From the NCBI GenBank assembly GCA_964036195.1, contig OZ038457.1, positions 10,939,147 through 11,003,146 of the forward strand: a stretch of 64,000 bases of DNA, in the 5' to 3' direction. Below the pieces are notes generated by a model that saw only the letters and a list, made by a program, of their open reading frames with translations, was not told the DNA's origin and made no database searches. This DNA is from Sphaerolaimus hirsutus. Its lineage: Eukaryota; Nematoda; Chromadorea; Monhysterida; Sphaerolaimidae. Shown here piece by piece: positions 53,541-63,586 of the stretch. The position numbers and the translations under genes were made by a program. How positions within the stretch are numbered: the first letter of the stretch is position 1; each line of letters starts with the position of its first letter.

Positions 53541-54057
53541 TGGGGGGGGGGGTGGGGTGCGGTGGTGAATAAAAGGTGAAACGGAAAATTGAAAGTCCCG
53601 AAACCTTTATTGCATGTTTTCAAGCTTCTATATAAAATTCAGCTTCAAAACTAAATTTTTCCAAAAGTTTATCATGAGGTTTTCTTTTCAAATAGCAATT
53701 AAAAACACATGATTGAAGATGGTCCGACGACAAATTAATTTGACGTTGAGGCTATAAAATAAATTGTCGATGGGTCATTGCATGCAAATTGATTTTATGG
53801 CCTCAACGTTAAATCGGCCTATTTTTGATCAAGTTCGATCAAAATCTGGTTCTTCATTCCAATTTGAAAATAACATATCACAAATTTTTTTTGCAAAAAA
53901 TTGTGTTTTGAACATGAATTTTGAATAAAAAGCCTGAAAACATGAAATAATGAATATTTCGGTGACGTTTAATTTGTTGTATTACGTTTTATTGTTCAGT
54001 ATGCTGTAAGCCCCACCAAGGATGTACGCAAGGGAATGTCAGTTTTGTATGTATGCC

Positions 54058-54165
54058 CATGTGCCAGTCTCAGACCCTGTAAAATGTCAAATGTCATGTA
54101 AAATGTCATGCAAAGTGTCAAAAGTCATGTAAAATACCATGTAAAATTGTAAACGAAATTGTGAA
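54058..54165. mobile_element. Introner-family left arm, truncated
   Basis: Begins GTGCCAGTCTCAGACCCTG and ends about the centre of the palindrome (ccatgtaaaattgtaaacgaa). The right arm is missing. Confidence 0.6.
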
Positions 54166-54179
54166 ATCGAACATCAACG

Positions 54180-55150
54180 CCGTTCCTTAAGTCTACACAG
54201 CTATCTTGTAGGTTGAAGTGAGTAACTTCCAAAAATTTGATCAAAATTAAATAAAATTTAATCAATTAATAGAAATTTATCTTTTATATCGTGTGAGGAG
54301 TAATATGCACGGTTACAGATATTCTTTACAGATTATTCATAAATACTTTTATTAAATTTTCCTTTACCGCTCGGCTAGATTGGAGGCGCATTACGCCTAG
54401 CTGTTGTTCGTTACGTCTACAACAACTTTTGGCATGCTGCCAAGACTCAGTTGAAATCTATTCGCACAGACTGTGAGAAGGGTACGCTTATCCATACTTC
54501 CGGACAAAGAACCCAAAAGTGTTCATCAGTTTTGTGAGTTGCTGCAAACTTTGTTATTTGTTAGACTGACGGGGATTGTGAGTACAAGCTGAATTTTATT
54601 GGCTCGATTGATTCTGGCAGCAAATTTTTCCGGATATAAATATTTTAGTGCTGCACTGAGAGTTAGGTTGTTAAAAGGAATCTTGTAGATCTGTAAGACC
54701 TCTGCGGGGGTTCAGGTAGTTAGTAAATCGCTGCAAAAGTTGGGCAAAAACGTATGAAAATCAGTGTATTTGTGCAAAAATTGATCCAAAACTACTAAAA
54801 AATTGCCCCAAAACTGATCGATATCATTTGTACGCGATTTGGCCAAAATTTGTCACTTGGCAGGATTCAGGCGGGCAATTTGTCAATTTTCGTGGTGTTG
54901 AATTTTAATCACACCACAATTCACAAATGTTTGAAATCGTCGCAAATAATCCCAAATCAATACTGTAACATCTCAGGGCCGGGATATTTCATGGTAGACC
55001 CAAATTGGCGCCGGACGTCCAGCTCGGGGTTCGCCGACATCGTCCTGTTCAATTTGGCCAGCGCTGCGATTCAAGATTCAACTCGTTTGGTAACAGATAA
55101 CAATATTTGGTTCAATGGTGACATGGCGGCAAGAGTCTGGATAAGAATAG
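54180..55150 (+). pseudogene. Gene-family array, unit D: exons two (partial) to four
   Basis: Contains a truncated second exon (54180-54205, GTGAGT donor at 54206), a third exon from about 54376 to a GTGAGT donor near 54535, and a fourth exon 54977-55150 before GTAAGT. The fourth is open in one frame throughout (YFMVDPNWRRTSSSGFADIV, LFNLASAAIQDSTRLVTDNN, GDMAARVWIRI) and is the only intact copy. It ends in phase 1, consistent with the fifth exon. Confidence 0.55.
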
Positions 55151-55525
55151 GTAAGTTACTGACCCGCAATTCCACTGGTCGCTTGCTCCTGACTATTGTA
55201 ATTTTTTACCCCTATATTTGAAACGACTGACTCAAAGTGAATTTTATTGACAACCAAAACTTCCTAAATATTTTATTCTAGAATTTCATGTGTTTCATAA
55301 ATCTGTATTGAACACATTCACCAAATTGTATCATTTTTTATGTCAACGGCCGTGAACAGTATTTCCCTCATTTTGGTAAACTCAAATCTGTTCAATACTG
55401 TTATTTTTTTAATTTTGGAAAATTCAGTTGTCAACTAGTGTATCTGGACCAAAAGCAAATAACATTGAAGACTGAATTGTCAGCACATAATTCTGATCGG
55501 GCACGCAATTGATTTCGCGCCACAG

Positions 55526-55660
55526 CTGACTGCGCGGCCACGTGGGTTGACCAGCCCGACAACTCCGAGTACGCGCAAGCAACCTCCAGCCGATTTATTG
55601 CGCCGCATGAGAGAGAGGCAATTTTCAAGAGGTGTTACGCTAATCGGCGAATAGGAATCG
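55526..55660 (+). pseudogene. Gene-family array, unit D: fifth exon remnant
   Basis: After gcgccacag it reads DCAATWVDQPDNSEYAQATS and then follows a shortened version ending KRCYANR. The Cys-containing CRCGRF segment is missing. 55661-56000 is AT-rich flank. Confidence 0.5.
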
Positions 55661-56008
55661 TTCGTTGTGAGGGGTGGGGGGCAATAGCCGTTGTAGTTAT
55701 TAGGCGCGACTAATTTACAGCATAACGACAAAAAAACGGTGAAATAGCAAATTTAAATGCATCGAAACGTTCATTATTTGCATTTCCAAAGCTTTTTACT
55801 AAAAATTTGTGTTCAAAACTTAATTTTTCGCAAACATTTATCATGTGAGAGATGTTATTTTAAATATGAAAAATGTATGATCGGAAATGGTCCGACGACA
55901 AATCACTTTTTCACTTATCGTCATCGATTGTGGTGAAACAACTCATCGCGTGACGACCATGTTGTTTCACCTTTTATTTGTTGTATTGCTGAAAGTCCCG
56001 CCTAAGAC

Positions 56009-57355
56009 TAGGGTTGGCACTTCATTTTTTTAAACTGATTTTTTTTTATCTGATTTTTTTTTATCAAAGGGGGTAAACTGATTTTAATTTTTTTAAATCA
56101 AAAGGAAAAATTTCTGGTAGACTTGCACTAGGTATTTTGCAATTTTATTGCGCGCAAGTGCGCAATTTCTCATGCATATTACCACTGGTAGTGTTTTCAT
56201 GGGTTTTGTAACATTTTGAGGGTAAATGCTTCCATTTATTCATGCTACCGCATAATAATAAGCCGTGATATGCTAGTGTAGTATATTATATGCAGCCAAT
56301 GTGCTCCCACATACTTCTACAGTGTGAAACATCACTGTCAATATATTAGCCTTCTATTACAACATCATTTAAGCACTATTCCGTGCTGAACTTCACTTGA
56401 AGTCATGAACGTCCGACAAAGGGCAATATACATAATAATTCGACATAAAAATGGATATTTTTGAATGAAATCACTGCTTATAATGCTATCCCATGACACC
56501 ACAGTCATAATATGACCACAATAGACATAACAATACATTGTCTGACTAGGGTTGGCCGATGTTTTTTTTAAACGTTTTTTTTATTTAAAAAAACGTTTTT
56601 TTTTAAAACATGACGTCCGAAATGTTTTTTTTTTTTTAAACATTGACCGAAATTTTTAGTACTAAGCACTAGGTATTTTGCAAAATTTTTGCGCGCAAGC
56701 CCGCAATAATCACACACAAATTGACATTGGTGGTTGTTTTCATTTGTTTTGTGGCATTTTTAGTATCAAAGCATCCATTTCTATGTGCTACCATGGGTAA
56801 AAAAGCCGTCATATGTTGCTGTAGTATATAATATTGAGGTAATGTGCTTCCATGTACTTCCACAGTGTGTAACTTCACTCCCAAAGTAACAACCTCGTTT
56901 TATAACCTTGTTTGATCAGTATTCCGTGCCAAACTTTACCTGAAGTCACGAACATTCGACTATAAGGCGATATACCAACATGTTGACAAAAAATGGATAT
57001 TTTTGACACAAATCACCACTTATAATGCTATCCCATGGCTCCACAGACATTATATGGTCATATATAACATCACAGAGTATTGCCACTGTCTGATATACCT
57101 ATATATGTTGACACAAGGTTATATCTGGGAGCTTTTAAAAAAAAACGTTTTTTTTAATATAAAAAAAACGTTTTTTTTATTTAAAACATTTTTTTCCAAC
57201 CCTATGTCTGACACTTAACATACACATATTGTTTCTCTATACCCTCATTTTGGACGATTTAAAAAAAAATCTTATTTTAATTTTAAAAAATCAATTAAAA
57301 AAATTGATTTAAAAAAATCAGGGCGTTTTAAAAAATTAATTTTTTTCCAACCCTA
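56009..57355. mobile_element. hAT-like TAGGGTTGG element split by a sibling
   Basis: TAGGGTTGGCACTTC...TTCCAACCCTA with flanks CCTAAGAC and CCTAAAAT (6/8). Interior motifs match the family. The inner element at 56547-57204 interrupts it. Confidence 0.8.
56547..57204. mobile_element. 658-bp hAT-like element, perfect 8-bp duplication
   Basis: TAGGGTTGGCCGATG...TTTCCAACCCTA, flanked by TGTCTGAC at 56539-56546 and 57205-57212. It is the best uninterrupted reference for the family interior. Confidence 0.92.
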
Positions 57356-57382
57356 CCTAAAATGCATTCTGTATGTCGTGAC

Positions 57383-57479
57383 TAGGGTGTCAAAAAAAAT
57401 TTTTTACGGAAAACTGAAAGGTAAAAAATTTTCCTGCGAAAACGGAAATGGAAAACGGAAACGGAAATTTGACACCCTA
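57383..57479. mobile_element. 97-bp hAT-like MITE, perfect 8-bp duplication
   Basis: TAGGGTGTCAAAAAAAATTT...GGAAATTTGACACCCTA, flanked by GTCGTGAC at 57375-57382 and 57480-57487. It interrupts the conserved 5' flank of a gene-family unit. Confidence 0.92.
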
Positions 57480-57699
57480 GTCGTGACGCCTATTGTATTG
57501 TTATTGTTGTTTTGATTATTTCTGTGATAGGTGTACCTAAGCAAATACTCACCAGGGAGACACTTGTGTCTACAAGCGTAAACAAACATCCCTTCTTTTT
57601 TACTTGTTTCCGTTCACTTCTAATGATGCCATCTATGATCTACGCATTTGAACTTTTCAGCGTCCCTGCTAATTTCAATACTTAGCGATTGGGGCAGGG

Positions 57700-58115
57700 G
57701 TCTCCTAGATTTTGATCCTCCTGGGGGGTGGGAAGAAAGCTGAGCGGCCTCCGGAATAGGAATGGATAGGTAGCTGGAAAAAATGGGGGGGGGTTGCGGG
57801 GGTTCGAAATATAGGCTTTTTCAGGGTGTAGAAGAAAGAAAAGGGAGAAAACGCTAGGTAGCTGTAAAATTGTTCAAAATGGGTATACAAGAACATATAG
57901 TACAAAAAATAACTGAAGGTAGGTAAACAGGAACACGGAGTAGTGATTTTGAGCGAAAATTGGGGTAATGTTTCTCAAAAATCGCTCCAGATAGGTAGAT
58001 AGCTGAACGATTGGGGGGGGGGGTGGCCCAAAATTTGTCCTCTGTGATAGATAGATAAATAGATGAGCGGCCTCTGGGATAGATAGAAAGCTGGGCGGTT
58101 TGGGGGGGGGCAAGT
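57700..58115. repeat. CCTCCGGGATAGATAGATAGCTG repeat block
   Basis: Repeated gatagatagctg, gcggcctccgg and G-tract motifs. Similar blocks are at 46675-47120, 49300-49390 and 51700-51840. It includes the empty site for the 51492 insertion. Confidence 0.6.
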
Positions 58116-58289
58116 TTTAATTAGAAACTTGGATCAAACTTTTTTTATTGCATCTAGTTCAGCCTCACTGAAAGAATACACTAATATTAACTGAAAAATT
58201 TTACTGAACTGATTACGTGGTCAATCACGTAAATTGGCTTTTATCAGATATTCGAAAGTTCAAGGGCGGTATTTAAAAGCGACGCACTT

Positions 58290-58752
58290 GCACACATTCA
58301 GACGCAACGCAGTTTTGTGACACGAGTCGACTAGCCTTTCGCTGTGACGAATTGAAGCAACGTTTATCAGAGGCGAGTGGGCATTCATAGAAAGAGAGTA
58401 TGGATCGCCATGAAGATACTCCAAAGTTCGTTATTCTATGTAGTCTTTTCCACAGCACCGTGGTTCCATTTAGAATTCCTAGGTATGAATACCACCCAGA
58501 GGCTGTGGCGGCAACTGGAATGGCGGCGGTGGCGGTGGATTCCGTGGCGCCGGGCGTGGTGTTGGTGGACGGCGTGGCGGCGCGGCCCAGCATCGTGCTT
58601 GGTCGCAGCGCGTTGGGCAGAGGCTTGGCGCGGAATGTCCGAATGATTCGCCGGGCGTATACTCGGATGACATTACACCGTACATTTTTCCGATGGAAAC
58701 ACTCCAGCATGACGTGATCACTTTCGTTCTCATCATCATCTCTCGCCATCAC
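58290..58752 (-). CDS. Hypothetical GC-rich ORF, putative source copy
   Basis: On the minus strand the frame begins MMARDDDENESDHVMLECFH and ends shortly after VSQNCVASE. Within the ORF it differs from the 50374 copy at very few bases (for example Ser to Arg in the MLGSA/MLGRA motif). It extends beyond the shared endpoint with unrelated sequence, which suggests that this locus is closer to the original arrangement. No start-proximal promoter or splice signal is obvious. No family recognised. Confidence 0.4.
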
Positions 58753-58855
58753 GTCGTCTTCATCACGCCTTCCATAAGTGCTCGGCTGGCCGTCTGCCAG
58801 CCGAAGACATAACTCCTATCTGTTTGTAGAGTATCGTGTCTGCCGAGTATACAGG

Positions 58856-60641
58856 CATAGGGGATTTTGGGGTTAGCATTTTGAGGGGGGGGGGGTCAAC
58901 CTGCCGGCACGTGCTTATAACTCGGGAACCGCTTGGCGAAAAATGTTGAAATTTGGATATGATATCGTTTCAGGTTGGGGCTACGCACAATTTCGACGAA
59001 ACTTTCCTACGAGCCCCCTGACCGGAGATAGGGTGGGTCTATAAAAAGACGGTAATTTTCGAAATTTTTGGGTGTGTTTCAGAAAATGCAAAGTTTGGAC
59101 ATCAATAACTCGACTCTTTCTGTGCCGATTTTAGTAATTTCACTTTTAAAATGATGACAAATGCTTGGAAAGTTCATTTCTGAAGTCAAATAGGCGATAC
59201 AAAATTGTGTATACCGTATTTCCTCGAAATACCCCCCCCCTCGAAATACCCCCCCTCAAAATGGGCACATGGATTTGTGGTCTGGGAAATGCATAACAGA
59301 CGTTCAAAACACTTACTCTGTTACGTTAGAACATCGTTTATACCATCTACATTCTTATATAAGGCTGTAAAAACTTGTGGTTATTGTTGCATTTTTCACG
59401 TTTTACTCTCAAAATTCTCACTCTGAAACAATAAACCCCCGGGGGGTATTTCGAGGAAATACGGTATATCGATTTGGCCGGATTTTGAAATGCAAAATTT
59501 ACAGAAAATTTCTATTTTTAAACATGCTATCTTATACTCCTGATCGAGAGAAACACAATACCGAAAGAATGAGATCGATATCTCCCTCCGATCAAAAGTT
59601 ATAACACTTCAAACTTTCGCCTCCCATCCATGTATATAACCGCATGAAGGTCAATGCGTTCAAATTCAAAACTCCATATCTCGACCATTTCTCAACCGAT
59701 TTTTACCAATGAACACTTCAAATGATCAGAATAACCTGAATAGTCCAGTTGTACGTTCAAATTGTCAATATGCTTTTTCATAATGATAATTTAATACAAG
59801 AGTTTGCATTATTTTCTTGTGTGGGAAATTTGAGTTAGGATACAGATAAGCTGAGCATACAAATGGAATCTTCAGGTTATTCTGATTATTTTTAAGTTTT
59901 CATTGGTACAAATCGACTGAGAAATGGTCGATATATGGAGTTTCGAATTTGAACGCATTGACCTTCATGCGATTGACTGTATTTTCCGTCCGGCCTAGGC
60001 TTGGCTTGGGTTGCACGCGGGAAGTTTTTTATAAAGAGTCGCGTCTGCTGACCAAATTGCACGCATGTGGTTGACTTCTAATGAAAAACGTGGATGGAAG
60101 GCGGTTATTTACGTGGATGGAAGGCGAAAGTTTGAAGTGCTAAAACTTTTGATCGGAGAGAGATATCGATCTCATTCTTTCGGTATGGTGTTTCTCTCGA
60201 TCAGGAGTATAAAATAGCATGTTCAAAAAGCGAAATTTTCTGTAAATTTTGCATTTAGAAATCCGGCCAAATCGATATATACACAATTTTGTATTATCAA
60301 TTATTTGACCTCAGAAATGAACTCTCCAAGCATTTGTCATCATTTTAAAAGTGAAATTACTAAAATCGGCCCAGAAATAGTCGAGTTGTTGATGTTCAAA
60401 TTTTTCATTTTCTGAGCAACACCCAACAATTTCGAAAATTACCATCTTTTTTAGACCCACCGTATCTCCGGTCAGGGGGCTCGTAGGAAAATTTCGTCGA
60501 AATTGTGCATAGCCCCAACCTGAAACCATATCATATCCAAATTTCAACATTTTTCGCCAAGCGGTTCCCGAGTTATAAGCACGTGCCGGCAGGTTGACCC
60601 CCCCCCCCCCCCTCAAAATGCTAACCCCAAAATCCCCTATG
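58856..60641. mobile_element. 1.8-kb palindromic element
   Basis: Left arm 58856-59740 (cataggggattttggggttag...) and right arm 59871-60641 are inverted; the spacer is about 130 bases. The left arm has a TA-MITE at 59214 absent from the right. The right arm has about 130 extra bases near 59985-60115. Half of the same element, in the right-arm orientation, is at 49915-50270. Confidence 0.85.
59214..59464. mobile_element. 251-bp TA-inserting MITE with paralogous empty site
   Basis: CCGTATTTCCTCGAAATACC...CGAGGAAATACGG with TA on both sides. The opposite arm of the palindrome (60269-60284) reads aatcgatatatacaca with a single TA and no insertion. Confidence 0.9.
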
Positions 60642-60716
60642 CGTACAGGGCGGCGCAACAGGCGCAAACAATCTAATCAACAGGTATTGGTTAGCATTTT
60701 TTTAGGTTTATACTTG

Positions 60717-60911
60717 GGGCCAGTTCGGCAAGTGGAAAAGTTAAAACTTAAGAGTTTAGTAAAATGACAAATAATTAGTTATGAGTAAAGTTAGTTAAGA
60801 AAACGACAAATGATTTTACTCAACTCTTAACTTTAAATGTTACTCTTCACTTATCATTTATCATTTTACTCAACTCTTTACTCTTAACTTTTCCACTTGC
60901 GGAACCGGCAC
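60717..60911. mobile_element. Second-family introner-type MITE, reverse target
   Basis: Termini GGGCCAGTTCGGCAAGTGG and CCACTTGCGGAACCGGCAC. The flanks are TTG (60714-60716) and CTG (60912-60914), a near-match to the CAG rule on the other strand. Confidence 0.75.
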
Positions 60912-61098
60912 CTGTTGTGGAGCTGTGATAGGTAGGTGTTTCCGAAAGAGATGGAAACGTTTTGGTTAGATAAGTTTTACTTGTTGTGTGACTGATTTTA
61001 TGCTAGTCTCACACCAAGCGTCGAAACCAGCTACTTCTTACCCAAAAAATAATTTGTGATGCACTATCACAGCCAACATTTCCCCCTCTATTTTTCAG

Positions 61099-61720
61099 CG
61101 TGTGGGTGCATGCAGCTGTCAATTGTGATCGGTGAAGTCGATAATTGACGCCGTTCCTTCACTTTTCTCTGCTGTCTTGCAGATTGAAGAGAGTCACTTC
61201 CGTAAGACTTTTGGCGCACCACACACAATTTGTATGAGTTACACTTTTGAGTACCGATTTTAAGTTCCGCTTGAGTACCCTTGTGAGTACCAAAGATACT
61301 TTTATTAACTCAAGAGTCAGAGCTGTGTAAAACCTGAACTCATATAACTTTTTTGAATTTTATTTGAGTTCTAAAAAACAGCATTCACACAATTTTTTTA
61401 TTTAAATTCTGTGTGTGATGCGAATAATTGTATCTCATGTGAGCAGAAATATGCAGGGGTGATGTTTCATAATCTATCGTAGTGATGAATCGAGTTACCA
61501 ATATTCTTAAAGATCTGTCATCAATACTTCCATACTACATCAATACAGTCCCTTACCTCACAGATTCGAGGCACATGATGTGATCGCTGTTGTCCGTAGC
61601 ATCCAGAGCAAGTCTACTACAAGTTTTGGCATGCTGCCAAGTTTCAATTGAACTCAATTCACACACACTGGGGGAAGATTACACTTATCCACACTCCCGG
61701 AGAAACCGCCCAAAAGTTTT
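61099..61720 (+). pseudogene. Gene-family array, unit E: second and third exon remnants
   Basis: The second exon (61099-about 61185) is heavily deleted after gtgtgggtgcatgca. The third begins at 61564 after cctcacag with a duplicated segment (catccagagcaagtctac). A CACACACA-type MITE (61213-61423) lies between. The fourth exon is absent. Confidence 0.45.
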
Positions 61721-61891
61721 GATGAATCTGGTTAGTTGTTGTGAAGTGTGTTCTTTGTTCGACTGCCGGGGATTCTATAAGCTAAATTTTGGCTTGATTG
61801 ATGTAAGCCGCCAGGTTTGCAGGGCTATACGTTGCTACACACACAGCGATTTTTTAAATAAGTTTGAACGTTTTTTGGCAACGTATGAATA

Positions 61892-62012
61892 AATACCATA
61901 TTTCTTCTAATAGAAGAGCACCATTCGATTTTTTTGCCAACCACCAATAGAACGGCAGGTAAACAAGTTGACGAAAAAAATAGAATGGTGCACTTCTATT
62001 AGAAGAAACACG
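61892..62012. mobile_element. TA-inserting MITE nested in a GCGCTCCACACAC-type element
   Basis: CCATATTTCTTCTAATAGAA...TTCTATTAGAAGAAACACGG with TA on both sides. The host element (about 61836-62073) has inverted ends cacacacagcgatttt and aaaatcgctgtgtg. Confidence 0.8.
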
Positions 62013-62363
62013 GTAAGAAATACTTTGCGAAAAAACATTTGAACTTACTTTCAAAATCGCTGTGTGAAGCGCCTATTTGAGTGCTGCATTTGCAGTCAAT
62101 TTGGTTTACAGGGTTACATTGAAAAGTAAACAGTAAAGTACTTTGCCACATTGCGGAATAGGCCCCTTTTCTCTAAAATTCCATAAGTTTTATCAATCTA
62201 TTTTGAACACATTTGAGGTCACCGAAATGAATCATTTTTCATATCAAAAGCAGTCAACAGCAGTTGACAGAGTCCTCATTCTGGTAAACTTAAATGTGGT
62301 CAAACCTAATATGTTGTCAGTTCAGCTGTCAACTGATCGAGCACATTTGATTTCACACCACAG

Positions 62364-62530
62364 CCGACTGCGCGGCCGAGTACGTCAACCAGCCCGACAA
62401 CTTTGAGTACGCGCAGGCAACCTCCAGCCCAGCTGGTTTATTGCGACATTGCAGCCGATTTACCGATTTTCTAGGGGGAGAAGCCGATTTTCAAGAGTTG
62501 TTACGGCAATCGGCAAATGGGAATTGTGCA
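62364..62530 (+). pseudogene. Gene-family array, unit E: fifth exon remnant
   Basis: After caccacag it reads DCAAEYVNQPDNFEYAQATS and then shifts frame through an insertion. Flanking G-tract and 3' sequence match the other units. Confidence 0.5.
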
Positions 62531-62969
62531 TTAGGGGGGGGGGGGCGATGGCAGTTATTATTGTAGTTATTAGACGCGACTTACAGCATAACAACAAATA
62601 ATTAATTTGTCGCCGGGCCATTGCATGCAACGTTTCATTGATTTTGTGACCCCAGCGTCAAATCGGACCATTTTCAATCATTCAAATTTGAAAATACCCT
62701 ATCGCAAATGATAATTTTTTTCCGAAAATGTGTGCACCTTTTATTTGTCGTTATGCTGTAATTCTCACCAAGTAAGTAGCCGGGGTGGGGAGCCCCTCCC
62801 CCATTGGCGCAGAAGCCAAAGTGCCATTATTTTACCACAGGGGTAGAATTTTAGGGGGGTAGCCCCGTTCTTAGGGCTCCGTATACAATCCACTCCCCCT
62901 CAAAAATCCTGGCTATGTCCCGGAGTCCCACCTAATATAAGTACACTGATCGGAATAAATGCAATCAGA

Positions 62970-63035
62970 GACGTATCCAGGATTTTTGAGCGGGGCTGCT
63001 TGTTTACGGAGCCCGACGAACGGGGGGGGGGCTAA
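62970..63035. mobile_element. hAT-like CAGGGACGTATCC element, left-end fragment
   Basis: agagacgtatccaggatttttgagcggggctgc followed by a G-tract. Only the left subterminal part is present. Confidence 0.6.
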
Positions 63036-63073
63036 AGAACCAAAGATACTTTTAGTAGCTCAAAAGTCAGGAC

Positions 63074-63285
63074 TAGTGATGTAAAAAGCGCCAGACTTTT
63101 GGCGCCAAGCGCCAAAAGCGCCATGGCGCTTTTCCGGAACTAGCGCCAAGCGCCAATGGCGCCAGAGCAAAATGGCGCCAAGCGCCAAAAGCGCCATGGC
63201 GCTTTTCCGGACCTTAGCGCCAAGCGCCAAAGGCGCCAGGGGGCCATGGCGCCAAGCGCCAATGGCGCCACCGCCAAAATGATAT
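63074..63285. repeat. GCGCC-palindrome element, TAGTGATG end
   Basis: tagtgatgtaaaaagcgcc followed by repeated aagcgcca, gcgccatggcgc and ggcgccaagcgcc. Translated frames are artefacts. The right end was not found. Confidence 0.65.
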
Positions 63286-63586
63286 TGCCTTTTATGATAC
63301 AGGTGAGACAAAGTACTATTTTCTTCACTTTCAAAAACTTGTATTGCCTCCAAAAAGACAAAAATGGTCAAATAATGGTAATCAATAAGTTTTCTTGCTC
63401 AACACACAAGTGTAACTAAGACTGGTTCAAATAGATAGCAAATTGTCTCTCTGAAGTGGTAGAAGCTGAAAGATTGTCTGGGGGTTGGGGGTTGCAGCGT
63501 TTCAATCTATTGGATATTTCAAGATTTAAAGATTTAAAGTGCAAACTGTGAGATAACAGGGTAGAAATAGCTAAATTACATACTGT

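Noticed and set aside
54850-55221. 123-residue frame as a single-exon gene
   Set aside because: It reads through a conserved acceptor at 54976 and donor at 55151; treated as an exon of the decayed family instead.
58377-58739. Alternative frames on both strands over the 58290-58752 ORF
   Set aside because: They cannot be excluded as coding, but the MMARDDDENESD frame is longest and is kept in both copies; the others are shorter and enriched in Pro/Arg or Trp/Arg as expected of shadow frames.
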